DNA from: Bacillota bacterium
GTDB lineage: Bacteria > Bacillota > Clostridia > Christensenellales > UMGS416
Direction of reading: 5' to 3'
DNA length: 35,677 bases
NCBI GenBank assembly: GCA_023409755.1
Contig: JAEYRA010000100.1
Location: 1-35,677 of the forward strand
Shown here piece after piece: positions 1 to 7,926 of the stretch. The notes under the pieces were generated by a model. That model was not told the origin of the DNA. It was given only the letters and a program-made list of their open reading frames with translations, and searched no databases. The position numbers and the translations under genes are program-made. The stretch's first letter is position 1; each line of letters opens with the position of its first letter.

Positions 1-830
1 ACTACATCTATGTGAAGGACCGTCGCAAGGGCAAGGACGGCAAGGTGTCCCGGCTCAAAAACCGCAAAAACGGTGTGCCGAAGCTCAAGCTCGACGGCAA
101 CACCCTCATCTGGATGGAGCATGTGGATAAGAAGACTGACAAGCTCTACATGATGGACTTGGACACCCAGGAAAACATGGAGCTTTTCACATTTAACGAT
201 GTGGCGACCTATGGCGTGTCCGCCCCCACCATCTACGACGACACCGTGGTGTGGGCCGGGCCGGATTCCAAGCAGACTTCCGCCGAGGCCAAGGAAGAAG
301 GAGAACATAGCACGATCTTCTGGCTGAAGCTCGATGAAAACGCCATCGGTGCTGATAACAAGCTGAACACCAAGTCCTTCTCCCCCGGCACCTACGTGCA
401 CGAGCCGCTCTACAACGGCAAGGTGTTTGTGTGGATCGACGGTAACAAGTCACCCAACTCAAAGCTCTACCTGAGCGAGCCCAGCGGCACACCCAAGATC
501 ATTGCAGAGGGCGTGACGACCTACGGCCTGGGCGACGGCGTGGTCGTGTTCGGCCAATCCCAGCAGATCTGGGCCTATGTCATTGAAACCGGTGAGATCT
601 GCCGCTTGACCGGCAGCAACGAACGCGGGATGCTACCCTGTGTCAACGGCCGCACCGCAGTGTGGTACAACCTCTCCAGCGACAGCAGCAAGGATGCGCT
701 GAAGTACAAGATTCTGACCGACGAGGATCTGGGCCTCACCGGGTCTGCGGCCGAAGCCGCTTCTACCCCGTCCGCCTCACCCACCGCATCTGCCGAGGCG
801 ACACATTCCCCTGAGCCCACTGCCAAATGA
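1..830 (+). CDS. Beta-propeller-like protein, C-terminal part (5' end outside window)
   Basis: The frame is open to the left edge, so the gene starts before the window; the GTG at 12 is only the first in-window start-like codon. The protein shows repeated blade-like units in which a glycine/valine strand reads as VVW, AVW or FVWID, followed by a Leu-Tyr strand, as in TolB-like or other beta-propeller repeats (for example TVVWAG, VFVWIDG, TAVWYN). The last 25 or so residues form a Ser/Thr/Pro/Ala-rich low-complexity tail, typical of exported Clostridial proteins. I infer an extracytoplasmic protein, probably with a lost N-terminal signal or anchor. Its TGA overlaps the radA start (ATGA), so the two are likely co-translated. 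Function is not identifiable. Confidence 0.75.
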   Translation, partial: YIYVKDRRKGKDGKVSRLKNRKNGVPKLKLDGNTLIWMEHVDKKTDKLYMMDLDTQENMELFTFNDVATYGVSAPTIYDDTVVWAGPDSKQTSAEAKEEGEHSTIFWLKLDENAIGADNKLNTKSFSPGTYVHEPLYNGKVFVWIDGNKSPNSKLYLSEPSGTPKIIAEGVTTYGLGDGVVVFGQSQQIWAYVIETGEICRLTGSNERGMLPCVNGRTAVWYNLSSDSSKDALKYKILTDEDLGLTGSAAEAASTPSASPTASAEATHSPEPTAK

Positions 831-2182
831 GCAGCACGAAGACGGTCTTCCTGTGCAGCGAGTGCGGGGCGGAGAGCCGAAAGTGGGTCGGGCGGTGTCC
901 GGGTTGCGGCGCGTGGAACACCATGATGGAAGAGGTGGCCGAAAAAGCTCCCTCCACCGCCCCGGCCGCACCCCTGGCCGGGGCTGACCCCCTTGCCCTG
1001 CCCGATGTGCCCATGGAGGACTTCCACCGTACCCTGACCGGCTTTGGCGAGCTGGACCGGGTGCTGGGCGGCGGCCTGGTGCAGGGCTCCCTGGTGTTGG
1101 TGGGCGGCGACCCGGGGATCGGCAAGTCCACCCTTCTGCTGCAAGCCACCGAGCACATCGCCCAACAGGGGCATCTTGTGCTCTACGTGTCCGGTGAGGA
1201 GTCGCTGCGGCAGATCGCCCTGCGGGCACGGCGATTGGGTGCGTCCAGCCGCAACCTGCGGCTGCTGGCTGAGACGAGCGTGGAGCGCATCCTGCTGCAG
1301 ATTGACCGGGTGCAGCCCGCCGTCATCGTCATCGACTCCATCCAGACCATGTACCGCACCGGCATGAGCTCCTCGGCCGGCTCGGTCACCCAGGTGCGGG
1401 AATCTGCCGCCAGCTTCATGCAGCTGGCCAAGGAACGGGGCATCCCGGTGCTGCTGGTGGGCCATGTCACCAAGGCGGGCACGCTGGCCGGGCCCCGGGT
1501 GCTGGAGCACATGGTAGATACGGTGCTGAGCTTTGAGGGCGACAACATGCACGCCTACCGGATGCTGCGCGCCGTGAAGAACCGCTATGGTTCCACAAAT
1601 GAGATTGGACTTTTTGAAATGCAGGAGACCGGTATGGTCGAGATCACCAACCCTTCGCAGCTCCTGTTGAGCGAGCGGGCCAACAGCGCCGGCTCCATCG
1701 TGGTGGCCAGCGTAGAGGGTACCCGTCCGGTGCTGGTGGAGCTGCAGGCACTCGTCAGCAGCACATCCTTTGGCACACCACGCCGCATGGCCACCGGCGT
1801 CGATTACAACCGGATGGCACTGCTCATCGCGGTGTTGGAGAAACGGGCGGGCCTGCGGCTCTACGACCAGGATGCCTACGTGAATGTGGCTGGCGGGCTG
1901 AAGCTCGATGAGCCGGCCATCGACCTGGGCATTGCGTTGGCACTGGCCTCCAGCCTGCGGGGACACGCCCTTCCCGACGGCGTTGCTGTCTTCGGCGAGG
2001 TCGGCCTGACCGGCGAGGTACGGCCCGTGGGCCGGGCGGACCTGCGGGTGGCCGAGTGCGTCAAGTCGGGCTTCACCACCATTGTTCTCCCCCGGCGCAA
2101 CCTCAAAGGGCTCGCTGCCCCTGACGGCACTGAGCTTGTCGGGGTGGACACCGTATCCATGGCTCTGGGCCTGCTGGCCTGA
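827..2182 (+). CDS. radA: DNA repair protein RadA (Sms)
   Basis: RadA is a RecA-like ATPase that remodels recombination intermediates and drives branch migration, acting in the cytoplasm on DNA. The 451-residue length is normal for the family. Visible in order: N-terminal zinc finger with C10, C13, C24 and C27; Walker A GGDPGIGKST around residues 93-102; the RadA-specific KNRYG motif at 251-255; and a C-terminal Lon-protease-like domain (about 270-451). The ATG lies in an ATGA overlap with the preceding gene, and no strong ribosome binding site precedes it, which suggests translational coupling. In many Bacillota radA is followed by disA and a yacL-type gene; here a methyltransferase gene takes the intervening place before the yacL-type gene. 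Confident call. Confidence 0.97.
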   Translation: MSSTKTVFLCSECGAESRKWVGRCPGCGAWNTMMEEVAEKAPSTAPAAPLAGADPLALPDVPMEDFHRTLTGFGELDRVLGGGLVQGSLVLVGGDPGIGKSTLLLQATEHIAQQGHLVLYVSGEESLRQIALRARRLGASSRNLRLLAETSVERILLQIDRVQPAVIVIDSIQTMYRTGMSSSAGSVTQVRESAASFMQLAKERGIPVLLVGHVTKAGTLAGPRVLEHMVDTVLSFEGDNMHAYRMLRAVKNRYGSTNEIGLFEMQETGMVEITNPSQLLLSERANSAGSIVVASVEGTRPVLVELQALVSSTSFGTPRRMATGVDYNRMALLIAVLEKRAGLRLYDQDAYVNVAGGLKLDEPAIDLGIALALASSLRGHALPDGVAVFGEVGLTGEVRPVGRADLRVAECVKSGFTTIVLPRRNLKGLAAPDGTELVGVDTVSMALGLLA

Positions 2183-2213
2183 ACAACCCCAACACAAACA
2201 CAGGAGGGACCAC

Positions 2214-3215
2214 ATGCCTCTTTACTATTCCACTTTCGCATCAGGGTTTGAACCCGCCATCGACGGCCTCATGCAGCGCGACCTGCCAGGAACACAGGTA
2301 ATGCGGGTGCTGGAAGGCGCGGTGGAATACCGCCGCACCGGCGCGCCCATTAAGCACTTCCCCCGCTGGTTCAACAACTCCTTTCTGTGCCTGACGACCT
2401 TCCCCCGGGCCAACCGCGACCCGCTGCAGGAGATGGTGCGCCTGGCCACACAGCGCGGGGTGGACAGCGATACACTGATGGCCCACCTGCCAGCCAAGGC
2501 TACTGGCTTCCGTGCCATGTTCATGATTGAGGGCACCCTGGCCCACGCCGGGCTCAAGACCATGGCCAAGGCCGAGGAGTTCCTTGCCCTTTCCTCCGGT
2601 CTGACGCCGGAGCGGGCCCGGCCGGATGTGGAGTTTTGGTTCCTCTACCGGCGGGAGGGCATTGGGTTCTTGCTGATGCGCCTGACCCAACACAGGGACA
2701 CGGCCAAGGAACTGAACCAGGGCGAGCTGCGCCCGGACATCGCCCAAATGCTCTGCCGCCTCTCCAACCCCAAGCCCACCGACGTATTCCTCGATCCCTT
2801 CGCCGGGTATGGCGGCATCGTGAAGGCACGGCAGGCTGTGCCGGCCGCGTCCATCGTGGCTGGCGACATCCGTCCGACGGCCCAGTTGCAGGCATTGGCC
2901 AGTGGAACCACCCGGGTACTGGCGATGGATGCGCGGGAGATGGGTGACAAGGTGCCCTCCGGCAGCGTGGACGTCATAGTGACTGACCCGCCGTGGGGTC
3001 AATTTGAGCAGTTGGAGAACCCCGGTGCCTTCTACGGCAGGTTCCTGGCTGAAGCGCGTCGTGTGTTACGCCGCGGCGGCCGTCTGGTGCTGTTGACAGC
3101 CCTCAAAAAGGAAGCCGAAAACGCACTCAAGCTCGGTTTTGCCATCGACGAGCGATTGGATGTGCTGGTCAGCGGAAAAAAGGCAGCGGTCTTTGTTTGC
3201 CGAAATGTCAAATAA
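2214..3215 (+). CDS. Class I SAM-dependent RNA methyltransferase-like protein
   Basis: The start is ATG 2214 behind AGGAGGG (about 2202-2208), giving 333 residues; the frame is open further upstream into radA but that part is not coding. The C-terminal half is a Rossmann methyltransferase: SAM motif I reads DPFAGYGG (194-201), an acidic ribose-binding residue follows in GDIR (218-220), and motif IV reads TDPPWG (257-262), the signature of amino-methylating N2-guanine or N6-adenine enzymes. The phrase GELRPDIAQML just before motif I is typical of THUMP/Trm11/TrmN-type RNA methyltransferases. The N-terminal half probably plays the substrate-recognition role, but I cannot see a canonical THUMP domain. 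An RNA (tRNA or rRNA) substrate is inferred, not shown. It follows radA by 31 bases and may be co-transcribed. Confidence 0.8.
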   Translation: MPLYYSTFASGFEPAIDGLMQRDLPGTQVMRVLEGAVEYRRTGAPIKHFPRWFNNSFLCLTTFPRANRDPLQEMVRLATQRGVDSDTLMAHLPAKATGFRAMFMIEGTLAHAGLKTMAKAEEFLALSSGLTPERARPDVEFWFLYRREGIGFLLMRLTQHRDTAKELNQGELRPDIAQMLCRLSNPKPTDVFLDPFAGYGGIVKARQAVPAASIVAGDIRPTAQLQALASGTTRVLAMDAREMGDKVPSGSVDVIVTDPPWGQFEQLENPGAFYGRFLAEARRVLRRGGRLVLLTALKKEAENALKLGFAIDERLDVLVSGKKAAVFVCRNVK

Positions 3216-3217
3216 TA

Positions 3218-3249
3218 TTTACAATCCCTCTGGGCCACCGTGCTATAAT
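3218..3249 (+). promoter_or_regulatory. Sigma-A-type promoter with extended -10 for the PIN-TRAM gene
   Basis: A perfect TATAAT (3244-3249) is preceded by TGC, giving the extended -10 TGCTATAAT. A TTTACA lies at 3218-3223, but the 20-base spacer is longer than ideal, so the extended -10 is probably what counts. It starts right after the methyltransferase stop and is followed by GAGGAGG and the ATG at 3284. Confidence 0.7.
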
Positions 3250-3283
3250 GAGGGAACCTGAGCATACGACCGAGGAGGATGCT

Positions 3284-4375
3284 ATGCGTAAGATATTGCG
3301 GGTCATCTTGACCCTGATTGGCGCATCGGTGGGCGCGGCGCTGGTTGCTTTTGCCCTGCATGCGCTCACCGAGCTCAACGTTGTGACCGACACGCAACCG
3401 ATGCCCTTCTGGCTCACCCTGCTCTCATACATTCTGTTTTCTCTGGCGGGTGCGGTGTCATTCTTCCTGTTCTCCCCCATGGCAACCCAGCTCTTTGACC
3501 GCACGGAGGAGTTCCTGCGCACGCGGCCCATGGCTGATATTGTTGCGGGCTTGCTGGGGCTCTTCGCCGGACTCGTCATCGCTTTCCTGCTGGGGCAGCT
3601 CATCACGCTCATCCCCTTCCGGTGGCTGGCTGTGACGCTCTCCATCCTGGTCTATGTGGTGCTGGGCTACTATGGCATGACGCTGGCCGTTCACCGGCGT
3701 GAAGAATTCAACCTGCTGGCACTGCTGCGCCGCACGACCGGACGTGACGGCAAAGGTTCCCTGCCCACCGGCGACGCGGAGGAACTCTCACGAAAATTGC
3801 TGGACACTTCGGTCATCATCGACGGCCGGGTCTATGAGATCTGCAAGGCCGGCTTCCTGGAAGGACGGCTCATTGTACCAGGCTTCGTGCTTGATGAACT
3901 GCGGGCGGTGTCCGACTCCGAAGACGACCTCAAACGCTCCCGTGGGCGCCGGGGGCTCGACATTCTGGCGCGACTGCAAAATGAGCTGGCCCGGCCAGTG
4001 GAGGTCATGAGCCGTGACTATCCCGAGTTGACCGACGTGGACAGTAAGCTTCTCAAGATGGCTGCTGAGATTGACGCGAAAGTCATCACCAACGACTACA
4101 ACCTCAACAAGGTTGCCAAGGTGCAGAACATCAGCGTGCTCAACATCAACGAACTCTCGAACGCCGTCAAGCCCATCGCCCTGCCCGGGGAGTATATGAC
4201 CGTCAAGATCGTCAAGCCCGGTAAGGAACAGGGTCAGGGCGTCGCCTACCTGGAGGATGGCACGATGATCGTGGTGGAGGGCGGCTCCCGCTGCATCGAC
4301 GAGGCCGTGCAGATCACCGTAACGAGTTCGCTGCAAACTTCCGCCGGGCGGATGATCTTCGGCAAGATGGTGTAG
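3284..4375 (+). CDS. YacL-type PIN-TRAM membrane protein
   Basis: 363 residues, starting at ATG 3284 behind GAGGAGG. Four hydrophobic segments lie at about 5-25, 43-64, 87-107 and 115-134, followed by a cytosolic PIN nuclease domain beginning LLDTSVIIDGRV with acidic residues D174, D180, E205 and D226, and a C-terminal TRAM domain (about 297-357) that normally binds RNA. This is the YacL architecture widespread in Bacillota, where the gene sits near radA, as here. A role in RNA cleavage or stress-linked RNA turnover at the membrane is inferred from the domains; the substrate is unknown. It has its own promoter just upstream and ends one base before the next gene. Confidence 0.9.
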   Translation: MRKILRVILTLIGASVGAALVAFALHALTELNVVTDTQPMPFWLTLLSYILFSLAGAVSFFLFSPMATQLFDRTEEFLRTRPMADIVAGLLGLFAGLVIAFLLGQLITLIPFRWLAVTLSILVYVVLGYYGMTLAVHRREEFNLLALLRRTTGRDGKGSLPTGDAEELSRKLLDTSVIIDGRVYEICKAGFLEGRLIVPGFVLDELRAVSDSEDDLKRSRGRRGLDILARLQNELARPVEVMSRDYPELTDVDSKLLKMAAEIDAKVITNDYNLNKVAKVQNISVLNINELSNAVKPIALPGEYMTVKIVKPGKEQGQGVAYLEDGTMIVVEGGSRCIDEAVQITVTSSLQTSAGRMIFGKMV

Positions 4376-4376
4376 C

Positions 4377-5165
4377 ATGGATGCCCTCGCCCATCTGACG
4401 GAATACTACCAGACCCACGACGAGCAAGGCCGGCTCGCCTCCCGTCATGGGCAGGTAGAATACTTGACCACCATGCGCTATCTGGAGAAGTACCTCGTAC
4501 CTGGCATGCAGGTGTTGGAGGTAGGAGCCGGTACGGGGCGCTATTCCCACGCGCTGGCGCAAATGGGCTATACAGTCGACGCGGTGGAGCTCATTGAGCA
4601 CAACATTGACCTCTTCAACGCCACAACCATGCCCGGGGAAACCGTCCGCATCCGGCAGGGCAACGCAACCGACCTCTCCTGCTTTGCCGATGAAACCTTT
4701 GATTGCACACTGGTGCTCGGTCCCATGTACCATCTGTTCACCGAGGCGGACCAGAGGCAGGTGCTGGCCGAAGCACTGCGGGTGACCAAGCGGAACGGGT
4801 TGCTCTTCGTTGCCTACTGCATCAGTGACCCATCGATCATCAGCTATGGATTTCAAGCCGGGCATATCTTTGAATTGATCGAGAAAGGGTTGCTCGATAC
4901 CGATGGATTTAAGGCCCTCTCTACGCCGGCGGAGCTGTTTCAGCTCTACCGCAAGGAGGATATCGATGATCTGCTCATTGGGTTGCCGGTGACACGTCTG
5001 CACTATCTGGGTACCGATCTCTTTACCCGCTACATCCGCGAGGCGGTTGACGCGATGGATGAAGAGACCTTCGCCCTGTATCTGAAGTATCATCTCGCGA
5101 TCTGCGAGCGGCCGGATCTGGTGGGCATGACGAATCACAGCCTGGACATCTTAAAGAAGCTCTAA
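4377..5165 (+). CDS. Class I SAM-dependent methyltransferase
   Basis: 262 residues. Motif I is VLEVGAGTGRYS (46-57), followed by the acidic AVELIE strand and a motif-IV-like FDCTLVLGPMYHL, typical of Methyltransf_11/25-type small-molecule enzymes such as the UbiE-like group. The long C-terminal part (about 150-262) with YLKYHL and ERPDLVGMTNH is common in Clostridial paralogues annotated only as class I methyltransferases. The ATG comes one base after the PIN-TRAM stop and has no good ribosome binding site, so translational coupling is likely. A strong terminator follows directly, closing the operon. Substrate unknown. Confidence 0.88.
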   Translation: MDALAHLTEYYQTHDEQGRLASRHGQVEYLTTMRYLEKYLVPGMQVLEVGAGTGRYSHALAQMGYTVDAVELIEHNIDLFNATTMPGETVRIRQGNATDLSCFADETFDCTLVLGPMYHLFTEADQRQVLAEALRVTKRNGLLFVAYCISDPSIISYGFQAGHIFELIEKGLLDTDGFKALSTPAELFQLYRKEDIDDLLIGLPVTRLHYLGTDLFTRYIREAVDAMDEETFALYLKYHLAICERPDLVGMTNHSLDILKKL

Positions 5166-5180
5166 CTCCCTGTATACATA

Positions 5181-5205
5181 AAGCACGCCTTTCGGCGTGC
5201 TTTTT
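5181..5205 (+). terminator. Rho-independent terminator
   Basis: Perfect 9-bp stem AAGCACGCC/GGCGTGCTT with a TTTC loop, followed by a T run (5201-5205). It ends the plus-strand operon 15 bases after the methyltransferase stop. Read on the minus strand the same stem lies 54 bases past the stop of the convergent gene but has only a short T stretch, so it may serve both directions weakly. Confidence 0.93.
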
Positions 5206-5258
5206 CTTTGTTCCTATGTCATTTCACATGCCGCACACCTTCCCAGTACTCTGGCCGA

Positions 5259-6302
5259 TTATTGTGCCGTGCTTTCAATGGGTATGTTGCCCTTGTCATA
5301 GAAGTATGGTCCGCAAAACTCTTCATGCGTGTGGCAATACGTCCAGCGAAACGCATCATCGAATACTAGAATATCATCGAATTGATTGATGAACTCCGAT
5401 GAAAGGTGACTGGCACTGCGAATCCTGTATGCGATGCGCTCAAAGTTAAGCAAAACATAGCAGCCATCCTTCTCCGTTTGAGCAAAGCGAGAGGAGGCGG
5501 TCTCACTGCTTTCGGTAGGAAGCAGTTCAAAGGAAAAGGCATGCCAAAGATAATTGGAATAGTGTCGATTCCCCAAAATGGAGGCCTCTCGCATTTCTCG
5601 TTTAGTGGTGCTTGGCAGATAATTCATGGCCCAACACTTCATGAGTTCCTTGGTCCGTTTCTTCTCCAAGTGTTCAAAAGTCATACCTACGCGAGCAAAT
5701 TCGGTCTCCAATCTGCCTTTGAGTTCGCTCCGTTCTTCTTGCTGCTGCCTTCTGAATTGATGGTGCTCCCTTATCCTGCGTATCACTTGCCACCATGCAG
5801 GCGGATACCACTCCTTTGTTTCGCACTTCTCCTCCAACAGCCAAGGAAGGTCTTCGAACCACACATTTATGCAAAGAAAGCCTTCAGGAATATCTTCCGG
5901 GATATCCTGAATGATAGCATCCGGATTCTGAAAATCAAACAGGAAGCGGCCAATCGCTATTTGCGTGTCCTCCCTGTCGTCCTCAAAATCATTCTCAACG
6001 AGTTCCTCAACGGAAATCAGCACTTCTTCAGGGCAAGCGATGTACCTGCCCGCCACAAGATAACGCGCCGAAGTGGGCAATGTCCGCTCTTTTGTCATAC
6101 CGAACGATTCCGGATTGCAGCAGATTGGGTTGATACCGAAGCTTTCGAAAAACGCCGCAGCTTCGGTTGGCATGGTATCGCAATACTTCTTGTAATTTCG
6201 ATAGATCTGATTCTCGTGGGAAACTCGGAACTGGTTATAGTACTCGATGGTCTTCTCACAATCGACATCAATGATCCACTTGCCATACTGCACGATAGCC
6301 AT
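5259..6302 (-). CDS. Hypothetical two-part protein (C-terminal DUF4275-like), probably acquired
   Basis: 347 residues, acidic to neutral, no signal peptide or membrane segment. The N-terminal 50-60 residues (YGKWIIDVD, then a Tyr-Tyr pair, NYKKY and FFESFGINP) resemble a small Clostridial family of unknown function whose members normally carry a cysteine cluster that is missing here. The C-terminal third (about 215-340), with NYLWHAFSFE and FDDAFRWTYCHTHEEFCGPYFY, resembles my recollection of the DUF4275 signature. The middle (170-210) is charged and helical. The gene is visibly AT-richer than all neighbours, with many A/T third positions, suggesting transfer. It lies 34 bases after mnmA on the same strand, preceded by GGGAGA. 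Function unknown; DUF assignments are from memory and tentative. Confidence 0.75.
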   Translation of the reverse strand: MAIVQYGKWIIDVDCEKTIEYYNQFRVSHENQIYRNYKKYCDTMPTEAAAFFESFGINPICCNPESFGMTKERTLPTSARYLVAGRYIACPEEVLISVEELVENDFEDDREDTQIAIGRFLFDFQNPDAIIQDIPEDIPEGFLCINVWFEDLPWLLEEKCETKEWYPPAWWQVIRRIREHHQFRRQQQEERSELKGRLETEFARVGMTFEHLEKKRTKELMKCWAMNYLPSTTKREMREASILGNRHYSNYLWHAFSFELLPTESSETASSRFAQTEKDGCYVLLNFERIAYRIRSASHLSSEFINQFDDILVFDDAFRWTYCHTHEEFCGPYFYDKGNIPIESTAQ

Positions 6303-6336
6303 GCTGCACTCTCTCCCATATGCGCTTCGTGTGATG

Positions 6337-7395
6337 TTACAGAATCGTACCCCCGCCCAGGCACAGGTCGCCCTGGTAGAACACCGCCGTCTGCCCCGGC
6401 GTCACCGCGCGCTGAGGCTCCCGGAAGGTGAGGAAGGCCGTGTCGCCGTCAAGCTCCACATGAACGGCCTGGTCGGGCTGGCGGTAGCGTACCTTGGCCG
6501 CGCCGTCAAAGGACGCCGCCGGCGGGGCACCTGCGATGAAACTAAGGTCGCCCACCCGGCAGGTCGTGGTGTACAGGAGCGGACTGTCACCCTGCTGCAC
6601 CACCAATGTGTTGCGCTCGAGATCCTTGGCTACCACAAACCATCGCTCCCCGGTGCCCCGCCCGCCGATGCCCAAGCCCTTGCGCTGGCCAAGCGTGTAG
6701 TACATCAGCCCGTCGTGCTGGCCGATGACCTCGCCCGATGGCGTGACCATGGGGCCGGGCTGGGCCGGCAGGTAGCGCTGCAAGAACTCCTTGAAGCGCC
6801 GCTCGCCGATGAAGCAGATGCCGGTGGAATCCTTCTTCTCCGCCACCGGGAGCTGCAGCCGCGCGGCGATGGCGCGCACCTCTGGCTTGGTCAGCTCCCC
6901 CAGTGGGAAGCGCGCCGCACCCAATGCCTCCTGCCCCAGCAGGCACAGGAAGTAGGACTGGTCCTTGTTGGCGTCCACGGCCTTGCGCAGCTCGTACCCC
7001 TGCTCCCCCTGGGTGATGCGGGCATAGTGGCCGGTCGCCAGCACATCAGCCCCCATCTTGTGGGCGAAGTCCAACAACTCCTTGAACTTAATCTCCCGGT
7101 TGCAAAGAACGTCGGGGTTGGGGGTGCGACCCTGGCGGTATTCCTCCAGGAAGTAAGCAAACACCCGGTCCCAGTATTGGCGGGTGAAATTGACGCTGTA
7201 ATAGGGGATGTTCAGCCGGTCACAGCAGCGGCGCACGTCGTCGAAGTCAGCGGTGGCCGTGCACTCGCCGTCCTCCACTTCCTCCCAATTGCGCATGAAG
7301 ATGCCGATGACGTCGTGCCCCTGCTCTTTTAAGAGCCACGCCGCCACAGCCGAATCGACGCCGCCGGACATACCGACCGCGATGGGCTTTGTCAT
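6337..7395 (-). CDS. mnmA: tRNA-specific 2-thiouridylase MnmA
   Basis: MnmA inserts sulfur at position 2 of the wobble uridine in tRNA-Lys, -Glu and -Gln using ATP to adenylate the base and a persulfide relayed from a cysteine desulfurase. The 352-residue length is normal. Seen: PP-loop GMSGGVDS (8-15), the first catalytic cysteine C98 in DVLCNREIKF and the second, C194, in STGICFIGERRF, both matching the CxxE/CFIG pattern of the family, plus TGHYARI. It has its own sigma-A promoter about 20-50 bases upstream. The next gene downstream on this strand is the AT-rich hypothetical gene, so that gene may ride on the mnmA transcript. Confidence 0.97.
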   Translation of the reverse strand: MTKPIAVGMSGGVDSAVAAWLLKEQGHDVIGIFMRNWEEVEDGECTATADFDDVRRCCDRLNIPYYSVNFTRQYWDRVFAYFLEEYRQGRTPNPDVLCNREIKFKELLDFAHKMGADVLATGHYARITQGEQGYELRKAVDANKDQSYFLCLLGQEALGAARFPLGELTKPEVRAIAARLQLPVAEKKDSTGICFIGERRFKEFLQRYLPAQPGPMVTPSGEVIGQHDGLMYYTLGQRKGLGIGGRGTGERWFVVAKDLERNTLVVQQGDSPLLYTTTCRVGDLSFIAGAPPAASFDGAAKVRYRQPDQAVHVELDGDTAFLTFREPQRAVTPGQTAVFYQGDLCLGGGTIL

Positions 7396-7416
7396 GGTAT
7401 CACACTCCAGAAAACC

Positions 7417-7445
7417 AGTATAGGCCGAACGGATGGGTTTCTCAA
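7417..7445 (-). promoter_or_regulatory. Sigma-A promoter of mnmA
   Basis: On the minus strand TTGAGA (7445-7440), a 17-base spacer, then TATACT (7422-7417). It lies between the stop of the phosphatase gene (7456) and the mnmA ATG (7395), with a GGAG ribosome binding site between promoter and start, so mnmA is separately transcribed from the operon that precedes it. Confidence 0.85.
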
Positions 7446-7455
7446 GGGAGTCGGG

Positions 7456-7926
7456 TCAGACAGGCGGTGCGTTATCGGCCAGCAGGCGGTCGGCGGCCCG
7501 TTTCAGCATGCGTTCCAGCTGCCGGGCCGTGCGTTCGTAAGTCGCCGCATCGCCGCCGTAGGGGTCGGCCACGTCCTCGCCGGTGCCAATGTACTCCCCC
7601 AGTGACAGGATGCGGTCGGAATGCTGGGGCAGCCGCCGGCGCAGTGCCTGGGCATGCCGTTCGGTCATCGTAAGCACCACCGACGCACCGGCCACCCGTG
7701 CGTCATCCAGCCGCTTGGCCGGGCGGCCCGCAATGTTGAGCCCCCGTGCGTTCATTGCTCCCACGGCGTGGCGGGAGGCATTGTCGCCGGGCAGCGCGTC
7801 CAGGCCGGCGGAGTCCACCACTATCCCGGTGGTACCGCGTGCCTCGAGCTCCCGCGCCAGCAGCGCCTGCGCCATGGGGCTGCGGCAGGTGTTGCCCGTG
7901 CACACCAGCAGGACTGTCATTGTCAT
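7456..7926 (-). CDS. Low-molecular-weight protein tyrosine/arginine phosphatase family (YwlE-like)
   Basis: 156 residues, complete. The P-loop is CTGNTCRS (C9 to S16), a CX5R phosphatase signature with catalytic C9 and R15; the general acid lies in the DPYGG motif at D121. The Thr at P-loop position +4 (GNTCR) is the feature reported for the YwlE arginine-phosphatase branch rather than the Ile/Leu of tyrosine phosphatases, so protein-arginine phosphatase activity is plausible but inferred. Its ATG overlaps the stop of the tsaC/sua5 gene by 4 bases (ATGA), as in B. subtilis where ywlC and ywlE are near neighbours. The last gene of its operon; a fresh promoter for mnmA follows. Confidence 0.9.
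   Translation of the reverse strand: MTMTVLLVCTGNTCRSPMAQALLARELEARGTTGIVVDSAGLDALPGDNASRHAVGAMNARGLNIAGRPAKRLDDARVAGASVVLTMTERHAQALRRRLPQHSDRILSLGEYIGTGEDVADPYGGDAATYERTARQLERMLKRAADRLLADNAPPV

Noticed and set aside
575..2215. 546-codon open frame on the minus strand opposite radA
   Set aside because: Exact antisense of a clear radA gene; composition (His, Gln, Gly, Arg rich) is typical of GC-rich shadow frames and no domain is visible.
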